NCBI GenBank assembly: GCA_003820635.1
Contig: RPOS01000185.1
Coordinates: 1 to 5,247 of the forward strand
Origin: Verrucomicrobiaceae bacterium
GTDB taxonomy: Bacteria > Verrucomicrobiota > Verrucomicrobiae > Verrucomicrobiales > Akkermansiaceae
DNA length: 5,247 nt
Direction of reading: 5' to 3'
A model generated the notes under the pieces. The model saw only the letters and a program-made list of their open reading frames with translations. It searched no databases and had not been told where the DNA came from. A program made the position numbers and the translations under genes. Shown one piece after another: positions 1 to 5,247 of the stretch (position 1 is its first letter; each line of letters opens with the position of its first letter).

Positions 1-90
1 CAGGGAACCCGCGTCATCATCCACCTGCCGCGCGCCGAGCGCACCGTCAGGCTGTTAGGCAGCCCCGAGCCGATGATCGAAGTCGGTTGA
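1..90 (+). CDS. Sensor histidine kinase, C-terminal fragment (5' end outside window)
   Basis: Frame 1 is open from the left edge to a TGA at 88-90 and gives 29 residues starting QGTRVIIHLPRAER. The pattern G-T-hydrophobic-hydrophobic-hydrophobic-x-L-P is the usual end of the HATPase_c (GHKL) ATP-binding domain of histidine kinases, where the last beta strand follows the G2 glycine box. About 15 further residues form a short tail. The gene lies directly upstream of, and in the same direction as, an NtrC-type response regulator, which is the standard arrangement of a cognate kinase/regulator pair and supports the call. Sensor, transmembrane and phospho-accepting His regions are outside the window, so the signal sensed cannot be inferred. 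One TGTTAGG word lies in it at 53-59, giving a rare TTA leucine codon. Confidence 0.72.
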   Translation, partial: QGTRVIIHLPRAERTVRLLGSPEPMIEVG

Positions 91-120
91 TTTCAGCATT
101 TCAGTTTTCAAAATTTCAGC
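90..120 (+). repeat. AT-rich intergenic patch with three ATTTCAG heptamers
   Basis: The 40-bp gap between the kinase stop and the regulator start is strongly AT-rich in a GC-rich window. ATTTCAG occurs at 90-96, 98-104 and 113-119; the first and third copies extend to ATTTCAGC. The first copy overlaps the final A of the kinase stop codon. Start-to-start spacings are 8 and 15 bp. It could be an operator, a weak internal promoter, or an unstructured U-rich leader that helps ribosomes load on the regulator gene, which has no Shine-Dalgarno sequence. No function can be assigned from sequence alone. Confidence 0.4.
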
Positions 121-130
121 TTTTACCCCG

Positions 131-1498
131 ATGCTCCCCACCCTGCTCATTGTTGACGACGAGAAATCCACACGCGACGGCCTGCGCGGCGCGCTGGAGG
201 AGGAGTTCGACGTTTACACCGCTGCCAGCCCGGCGGAGGCGCTCGCCATTCTCAAGAGCGAACCGGTCCAACTCCTGCTCACCGACCTGCGGATGGGCGG
301 CGGGTCCGGGATGGACTTGTTAGATGCGGCGCTCGCGCTGCCGGAGCCGCCGGTGGCCATCATGATGACCGCCTACGGCTCGGTGGATACCGCGGTGGAG
401 GCGATGCGCCGCGGGGCCTGGCATTTCGTCACCAAGCCGCTCAATCTCGACGAGGTGGAAATGCTGCTCAAGCGCGCGCTGCGGAGCCGCCATCTGGAAA
501 CGGAAAACAAACAACTCACCCAGCAGGTCAAAAAATCCCACAAGCTCGACCGCCTGATCGGCAAGTCGCCGGAAATCGCCAAGGTTTCCGAAATCATCCA
601 ACAGGTCGCGCCCACCCGTGCGACGATCCTCATCGAAGGCGAGTCCGGCACCGGCAAGGAGGTGGTGGCCGGTTTGCTGCACCACTTGTCCGGGCGGCCG
701 GCGGCGAAAATGGTCACGGTGCATTGCGCGGCGCTCTCGCCGCAGCTGCTGGAGAGCGAGCTGTTCGGCCATGAAAAAGGTGCCTTTACCGGAGCCGCCC
801 AGCGCCGGATCGGCCGTTTCGAGCAGGCGGACGGCGGCACGCTGTTTCTCGATGAAATCGGCGAGATCGACTCCGCCACGCAGATCAAACTGCTGCGCGT
901 GCTTTCGGAGCGCTCGCTGGAGCGCGTCGGCTCCAACACGCCCATCAAAGTGGACGTGCGGGTGATCGCCGCCACCAACAAGAACCTCCGCGAACTGGTG
1001 GACCGCGGCGAATTCCGCGAGGATCTGTTTTTCCGGCTCAACGTCGTGAAAATCGAGATGCCGCCGCTGCGCACGCGCCGGGAGGACATCGTGCTGCTGG
1101 CCAGTGCCTTCCTGCAGGAGTTCGCCAAGGAGAACGACCGGCCGCTCAAGCCGCTCACGGATCCGGCGCTCAGGTTGTTGATCGATTATTCCTGGCCCGG
1201 CAATGTCCGCGAGCTGCGCACCGCCATCGAGCACGGGGTGGTGATGAGCAATGACGCGGTGATCGACGTGAGGCACCTGCCGCAGTTTCTCCTTTCCCAA
1301 GGCAGCTCGCCCGCCTATCCACCCGTTCCCGCCAAAAACTCCCTTGATGGAGGGGCGGAATTCAACTTGCATGCGCTCGAAACCAATACCATCCGCGCCG
1401 CCCTCGCTACCGCCATGGGTAACCGCACCCAAGCGGCGGAACTCCTTGGCGTGAGCCGCAGAACCCTCCAGCGCAAGCTCAAGGAACTCGGCCTCTGA
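131..1498 (+). CDS. Sigma-54-dependent response regulator, NtrC family (REC-AAA+-Fis HTH)
   Basis: This 455-residue protein has the full NtrC-type architecture. The receiver domain covers about residues 3-118, with acidic D9/D10, phospho-acceptor D52 (in LLLTDLRM), switch T80 and K102. The sigma-54 interaction AAA+ domain covers about 140-375: Walker A GESGTGKE (170-177), an intact sigma-54 contact loop GAFTGA (217-222), Walker B GGTLFLDEI (235-243), arginine-finger region FREDLFFRL (295-303) and sensor II GNVREL (357-362). The Fis-type helix-turn-helix is at the C-terminus (about 412-455, NRTQAAELLGVSRRTLQRKL). When phosphorylated by its kinase, very likely the upstream gene, such a protein hexamerises on enhancer DNA and uses ATP to open sigma-54 promoters. 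All key residues are present, so it should be active. Its targets are unknown. ATG at 131 is chosen because it places the VDDE motif at the usual distance from the N-terminus; no Shine-Dalgarno sequence precedes it. Specific names such as ntrC, zraR or atoC cannot be justified. Confidence 0.95.
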   Translation: MLPTLLIVDDEKSTRDGLRGALEEEFDVYTAASPAEALAILKSEPVQLLLTDLRMGGGSGMDLLDAALALPEPPVAIMMTAYGSVDTAVEAMRRGAWHFVTKPLNLDEVEMLLKRALRSRHLETENKQLTQQVKKSHKLDRLIGKSPEIAKVSEIIQQVAPTRATILIEGESGTGKEVVAGLLHHLSGRPAAKMVTVHCAALSPQLLESELFGHEKGAFTGAAQRRIGRFEQADGGTLFLDEIGEIDSATQIKLLRVLSERSLERVGSNTPIKVDVRVIAATNKNLRELVDRGEFREDLFFRLNVVKIEMPPLRTRREDIVLLASAFLQEFAKENDRPLKPLTDPALRLLIDYSWPGNVRELRTAIEHGVVMSNDAVIDVRHLPQFLLSQGSSPAYPPVPAKNSLDGGAEFNLHALETNTIRAALATAMGNRTQAAELLGVSRRTLQRKLKELGL

Positions 1499-1525
1499 TA
1501 TCCAACCCGCTTTTCCCCGCCCTTC

Positions 1526-3349
1526 ATGAATCGCAACCCCGCCCAGATCGACTTCGGCATCCTGATCCGCCGCAGCCTGTTTTTCGTCATTCTGATCATT
1601 CTCACCCTTGGCAACCTCTTCACGTTGTTCAGGGGGCTCAATTCCCCGCAGGCGATGGATCAGGCCCAGATCGCCCGCGAGATCGCCCGCGGCAATGGTT
1701 TCACCACCAAGATGATCCGGCCAGTCGCCTACTATCAGGCGGAACGGACCGAGAACCGCGCCGTCTCGCTGCTCGGTTTCCAGGACACCTACCACTCTCC
1801 GCTCAACCCGCTGCTCAATGCCGCCGTGCTCAAAATGATCGGCGCGGAAAAGGCGGACGCCTGGCAAATGAACGAGACCGAGATGGTCTATCCGCTCGAC
1901 CGGGTGATTGCCACGGTCTGCACGCTGTTTTTCCTGATGGCAATCGGGGTGAACTATCTGCTCATTTCGCGGATATTCGACGCCAAGATCGCCGGGGTGT
2001 GCGCCATCCTGATGTTGTTTTGTGAAACGTTCTGGAACTATTCGCTCAGCGGGCTGCCGCAAATGCTGATGCTGCTGCTGTTTTCCTGCGGCATGTATTT
2101 CGTCTACCGGGCGGTGGAGGCCGCCACCGAGGGACGCATTGCCATGACTCCGGCGGTCATCGCCGGCGTGTTTTTCACCCTGCTGGCGCTCACCCACTGG
2201 ATGACCGTCTGGATCGCGCTCGGTTATATCATTTTCGCGGCGATCGCCTTCCGCCCGCGCGGCATTGTCGGGCTGTCGATCCTCGCTCTCATCATCATCG
2301 CCGCCATCGGGCCGATCCTGCGCAACCAGGGCATCACCGGCACGCCTTTCGGCACGGCCTTCCTCACGCTTTACAACGGCCTGGGCAATGGCTCGGAGAT
2401 CGCCGTCATGCGCAACACCGACCTCGCGGCCGAACCGCTGGTGCTTGAAGGGCTGATCGGCAAAATCCTGCGCACCACCCTGCTGCAGGCCACCGACATC
2501 GTGCCGCTGCTCGCCGGCATCGTGGTGGCGCCGCTGTTTTTCCTCGCGCTGCTCCATCCCTTCAAACGGAAGTCCATCGCGGATTTCCGCTGGGCGATCC
2601 TGCTGATGTGGGTTACCGCCGCCATCGGCCTGGCCTTCTTCGGCATTTCCAAGGATCCGCTGGATCCCAACCAGATCCACCTGCTGTTCGCGCCGATCAT
2701 GACGGCTTACGGTCTGGCTTTTGTTTCCATCCTGTGGAGCCGCCTCGAGTTCGTCGCCTCCACCCCGGCCCTGCGCAATGTCCATCATTTCGTGGTCATC
2801 TTCATCTGCGCCCTGCCGCTTGTGCTCTCGCTGCCGCAGAAAGTCCGTGTCGGCATGCACGTGCGCGACCGCGGTGGCGTGCCGCATTGGCCGCCCTACT
2901 ACGCGCCCGCCCTCAACAGCAAGACCGCCGGCGTCAAAGGCTGGGTCACCGACAAACAAGTCGTTTTCTCCGACCAGCCGTGGGCCGTGGCCTGGTATGC
3001 GGACCGCGTGAGCATCTGGCTGCCACCCACGCGCGAGGGTTTCCTGAAGCTTGAATCGGTGGCCGCGGACCTGCAGACGCCATCGGTGGGCATCCTGATC
3101 TCGCCGTCCTCGCACGGCTCCGGCCCGATTTCCGAAGTGGTGGAGCGCTACAAGGACTTCGCCCCGCTGGTGCTTGACGGCCGCGTCCTGCTGGCCACCT
3201 ATCCTCCAGGCGTGCCCATTTTCGACAAGGCTCCACGGATCCAGGAAATCACCAAACGCTACCCATACCGCCAGCCGCTTGTCGGCATGGACATGGTTTA
3301 CTACAGCGAGCGCGCCATCCAGGCCCAGGATCGGGCCACCAACCAGTGA
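1526..3349 (+). CDS. Polytopic GT-C type glycosyltransferase (PMT/ArnT-like, family-39 style)
   Basis: This 607-residue membrane protein has about 11 hydrophobic segments, estimated at 17-36, 125-147, 152-170, 176-196, 207-224, 226-241, 247-265, 325-343, 355-373, 385-403 and 420-436. These are followed by a hydrophilic domain (437-607) expected outside the cytoplasm. The first long loop has the layout of GT-C enzymes that use lipid-phosphate-linked sugars: an acidic residue soon after TM1 (D45 in PQAMDQAQIAREIARGNGF, the candidate catalytic base) and then HSPLNPLL (90-97), matching the H/K-P-P-L loop motif of PMT and ArnT proteins with the first Pro replaced by Ser. The C-terminal domain has the segment SDQPWAVAWYADRVSIWLP (482-500). 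Acceptor and donor cannot be told; protein, lipid A or surface polysaccharide are all possible. The gene starts 27 bp after the regulator, in a pyrimidine-rich gap without a Shine-Dalgarno sequence. It contains no TTA codon and no TGTTAG word, unlike every other gene here. Confidence 0.75.
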   Translation: MNRNPAQIDFGILIRRSLFFVILIILTLGNLFTLFRGLNSPQAMDQAQIAREIARGNGFTTKMIRPVAYYQAERTENRAVSLLGFQDTYHSPLNPLLNAAVLKMIGAEKADAWQMNETEMVYPLDRVIATVCTLFFLMAIGVNYLLISRIFDAKIAGVCAILMLFCETFWNYSLSGLPQMLMLLLFSCGMYFVYRAVEAATEGRIAMTPAVIAGVFFTLLALTHWMTVWIALGYIIFAAIAFRPRGIVGLSILALIIIAAIGPILRNQGITGTPFGTAFLTLYNGLGNGSEIAVMRNTDLAAEPLVLEGLIGKILRTTLLQATDIVPLLAGIVVAPLFFLALLHPFKRKSIADFRWAILLMWVTAAIGLAFFGISKDPLDPNQIHLLFAPIMTAYGLAFVSILWSRLEFVASTPALRNVHHFVVIFICALPLVLSLPQKVRVGMHVRDRGGVPHWPPYYAPALNSKTAGVKGWVTDKQVVFSDQPWAVAWYADRVSIWLPPTREGFLKLESVAADLQTPSVGILISPSSHGSGPISEVVERYKDFAPLVLDGRVLLATYPPGVPIFDKAPRIQEITKRYPYRQPLVGMDMVYYSERAIQAQDRATNQ

Positions 3350-3354
3350 ACCCC

Positions 3355-3669
3355 ATGGCGCGCCGCAAGAATCATCCGGAAGACGCCGACCCGGCGTCCC
3401 CATCCTTCGAGGAAGCCCTCGCCGGGCTCGAGGCCGTGGTCGAGGCCATGGAAAACGAGCGGCTTCCGCTGGAGGAGCTCGTCGCCTGTTACGAAAAGGG
3501 CTCCACTTTGTTAGACCGCTGCGAGGCGATCCTGCAGGCCGCCCGTGGCAGGATCGAACTCATCACGCTGCGCAACCACAACGAGTGCCAGGGCGAGTCC
3601 GCTGATTTTTCCCCACCGTCCGGTCCGCCGGATGCTCCCGACGACGACGATGACATCCGCCTCTTCTGA
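3355..3669 (+). CDS. xseB: Exodeoxyribonuclease VII small subunit
   Basis: The 104-residue product has the XseB signature SFEEALAGLEAVVEAME (17-33), followed by LPLEELVACYEKGSTLLDRCEAIL (37-60) and an AARGRIEL segment. Together these form the two-helix hairpin that binds the large subunit XseA in exonuclease VII, which degrades single-stranded DNA to oligonucleotides in repair. Family members are usually about 60-90 residues, so this one has an added tail of about 30, ending in DDDDDIRLF. Start: ATG at 3355 gives MARRKN; a GTG at 3346, three codons earlier in frame, overlaps the stop of the preceding gene as GTGA and is an equally reasonable start with translational coupling. Neither has a Shine-Dalgarno sequence at normal spacing. 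The 3' end overlaps dxs by 20 nt. The xseB-dxs neighbourhood is common in bacteria and supports the call. xseA is not in the window. Confidence 0.9.
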   Translation: MARRKNHPEDADPASPSFEEALAGLEAVVEAMENERLPLEELVACYEKGSTLLDRCEAILQAARGRIELITLRNHNECQGESADFSPPSGPPDAPDDDDDIRLF

Positions 3670-5247
3670 GCCACCCGCCCTCGGCCCGCTGCTCCAGTCC
3701 ATCCACTCCCCGGACGATGTCAAAAACCTCGCCGATGACGAGTTGCTCGACCTTGCCGCGGAAGTCCGCCATTCGCTGATCACCTCGCTGTCCAAAACCG
3801 GCGGCCATCTCGGCCCGAACCTCGGCGTGGTGGAGCTGACCATCGCGCTGCACCGGGTTTTTTCGACACCGGCGGACAAGTTCGTCTTCGACGTGGCGCA
3901 CCAGGGATACGTCCACAAGATGCTCACCGGCCGTGCGGACCAGATCCACACGATCCGCACCTTCAAGGGGCTCAACGGCTTTCTGCTGCGCTCCGAATCC
4001 GAGCACGATGCCTACGGCGCAGGCCACGCCGGCACCGCCCTTTCCGCCGCGCTTGGCATGGCCTCGGCGCGCGATCTCGCCGGGCATGACAACCACGTCG
4101 TGGCCGTGGCCGGAGATGCCGCCTTCACCTGCGGCCCCACCTTGGAAGCTCTCAACAACATCGCCGGCACCACCCGCAGGTTCATCGTCGTGCTCAACGA
4201 CAACGAATGGTCGATCGACAAGAACGTCGGTGCCATCGCCCGTTACTTCAACGACCTGCAGACACACCACACCTTTGCCGCCGTGCGCGCAAAGGCTGCG
4301 GATTTTGTCGAAAAAGTGGCTGGCAAGGCCGCCCGCACTCTCGCCCACAAGATGGAGGAGAGCGCGAAAAACCTGCTGTTCCCGAACGTGCTCTTCGAGA
4401 AGTTCGGCCTGCGCTACTACGGCCCCATCGACGGCCACGACCTGCCGCTGCTTGTTAGAACCTTCGAACACCTCAAGACGCTGCACGAGCCGGTGGTGCT
4501 GCACATCATCACTGAAAAAGGCCGCGGCTACCAACCCGCCATCGACAACCCCGGCAAGTTCCACGGTCTCGGCACCTATCAGATCGACGACGGTTCCACC
4601 GATGCCAGCCCCACGCCCACCTGCTCGGACATCTTCGGCCGCACGGTGGCTGATCTTGCCAAGAAGGATCCGAAAATCGTCGCCATCACCGCGGCGATGC
4701 CAGGCGGCACGAAGCTGGAGATTTTCAAAAACGAGCTGCCGGAGCGTTATTTCGACGTCGGCATCGCGGAGGAACACGCGGCGCTCTTCGCCTGCGGACT
4801 GGCCACCGGGGGCTTCCGGCCGTTCCTGGCGATTTACTCCACCTTCATGCAGCGCGCTTATGACATGATCATCCATGACATGGCGCTGCAGGGGCTTCCT
4901 GTTAGATTGTGCATGGACCGCGGCGGGCTCTCCGGCGATGACGGCCCCACCCATCACGGGCTCTTCGACATCGGCTACCTCCGCCACGTTCCCGGGATCA
5001 TCCATATGCAGCCGAAGGACGAGGAGGAGTTTGTGGACATGCTCCACACCATGGCTGCCTACGACGCGGGTCCGTCCGCAATCCGCTACCCGCGCGGCCC
5101 CATCAAGGGTACGCCGCTGCGCAAGGAACCGCGGTTGCTGGAAATCGGCAAGGCGGAGGTCGTCGCCGACGGCGCGGACGTCGCGCTGCTCGGCCTAGGC
5201 ACGATGTTTGAAATGGCGGAGCGCACCAAGGCGATGCTTGAGGAAAA
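3650..5247 (+). CDS. dxs: 1-deoxy-D-xylulose-5-phosphate synthase, 3' end outside window
   Basis: This thiamine-diphosphate enzyme condenses pyruvate and glyceraldehyde-3-phosphate into DXP, the first step of the MEP isoprenoid pathway, in the cytoplasm. The frame is open from ATG 3650 to the right edge: 532 codons plus two bases, against about 620-640 for the family, so roughly 100 C-terminal residues (end of the transketolase C domain) are missing. Visible motifs: TGGHLGPNLG with H53; DVAHQGYVHKMLTGR (81-95); cofactor/Mg motif GDAAFTCG (155-162) followed by LNDNEWSI (182-189); YYGPIDGHD (256-264); KGRGYQPA (290-297) and H305; catalytic E374 in DVGIAEEHA; YSTFMQRAYD (396-405) with R402; DGPTHHG (431-437); RYPRG (479-483). 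The motif order fits DXS rather than transketolase. Several normally invariant glycines differ (see findings). An in-frame ATG at 3632 would add six residues (MLPTTT) and lengthen the xseB overlap; 3650 is preferred. No Shine-Dalgarno sequence is seen. Confidence 0.93.
   Translation, partial: MTSASSEPPALGPLLQSIHSPDDVKNLADDELLDLAAEVRHSLITSLSKTGGHLGPNLGVVELTIALHRVFSTPADKFVFDVAHQGYVHKMLTGRADQIHTIRTFKGLNGFLLRSESEHDAYGAGHAGTALSAALGMASARDLAGHDNHVVAVAGDAAFTCGPTLEALNNIAGTTRRFIVVLNDNEWSIDKNVGAIARYFNDLQTHHTFAAVRAKAADFVEKVAGKAARTLAHKMEESAKNLLFPNVLFEKFGLRYYGPIDGHDLPLLVRTFEHLKTLHEPVVLHIITEKGRGYQPAIDNPGKFHGLGTYQIDDGSTDASPTPTCSDIFGRTVADLAKKDPKIVAITAAMPGGTKLEIFKNELPERYFDVGIAEEHAALFACGLATGGFRPFLAIYSTFMQRAYDMIIHDMALQGLPVRLCMDRGGLSGDDGPTHHGLFDIGYLRHVPGIIHMQPKDEEEFVDMLHTMAAYDAGPSAIRYPRGPIKGTPLRKEPRLLEIGKAEVVADGADVALLGLGTMFEMAERTKAMLEE

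Noticed and set aside
87..323. Plus-strand 78-codon frame overlapping the start of the response regulator
   Set aside because: The product is Arg/Ser/Pro-rich and has no motif, while the overlapping frame encodes a clear receiver domain.
1499..1525. Possible terminator or promoter between regulator and glycosyltransferase genes
   Set aside because: The 27-bp pyrimidine-rich gap has no inverted repeat with a T run and no sigma-54 -24/-12 GG-GC pair or convincing -35/-10 boxes.
2649..2680. Close repeats of GGATCC / AGATCC within the glycosyltransferase gene
   Set aside because: They encode the ordinary segment KDPLDPNQIH in a conserved frame; short GATCC-containing words are common at this composition, and no longer repeat unit is present.
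320..3403. Minus-strand open frame of 1027 codons covering most of the regulator and all of the glycosyltransferase gene
   Set aside because: It lies opposite two well-supported genes, and its product is rich in His, Arg, Asp, Gly and Gln with no recognisable domain. Long antisense open frames are expected where GC-rich codons leave few stops on the opposite strand.
3933..4868. Plus-strand open frame of 311 codons inside dxs
   Set aside because: It is another frame of dxs giving a Ser/Pro/Arg/Thr-rich low-complexity product. The true dxs frame continues through the whole segment.
3563..5047. Minus-strand open frame of 494 codons opposite xseB and dxs
   Set aside because: It is antisense to dxs, whose motifs are unambiguous. 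The product is Val/Gly/Asp/Arg-rich without a known fold and fits the same codon-composition effect.

Overview
The window is a compact, GC-rich (by eye about 60-65% G+C) stretch of bacterial chromosome with five genes, all on the + strand and separated by gaps of 40 bp or less, or overlapping. Gene content, the lack of Shine-Dalgarno sequences and the style of the DXS protein suggest the PVC group, most likely Verrucomicrobiota. That assignment rests on recognition of protein features and was not tested by a search.

Layout: (1) bases 1-90 are the last 29 codons of a sensor histidine kinase. (2) After a 40-bp AT-rich gap with a repeated ATTTCAG heptamer comes a complete NtrC-type response regulator (131-1498) with receiver, sigma-54 AAA+ and Fis-type DNA-binding domains; with gene 1 it forms a two-component pair. 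(3) After 27 bp comes a 607-residue polytopic membrane protein (1526-3349) of the GT-C glycosyltransferase type (PMT/ArnT-like), with a periplasm-type C-terminal domain. (4) xseB, the small subunit of exodeoxyribonuclease VII (about 3355-3669), abuts or overlaps it. (5) dxs, 1-deoxy-D-xylulose-5-phosphate synthase, overlaps the 3' end of xseB by 20 nt and runs off the right edge with 532 codons visible.

How they fit together: genes 1 and 2 sense and transmit an unknown signal to sigma-54 promoters that are not visible here. The glycosyltransferase may be a neighbour or a target. xseB-dxs is a widespread bacterial gene neighbourhood (xseB-ispA-dxs in E. coli), here without ispA between them; dxs opens the MEP isoprenoid pathway. 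No RNA gene, insertion sequence, CRISPR array, convincing terminator or sigma-54 promoter was seen.

The most unusual signal is not a gene. The word TGTTAG(A/G) occurs five times, always on the + (coding) strand, in two different reading frames and in four different genes. It accounts for all three TTA codons in the window. Second-tier observations are an SSB-like acidic tip on XseB, a DXS with altered glycines in its cofactor motifs, and the heptamer repeat before the regulator.
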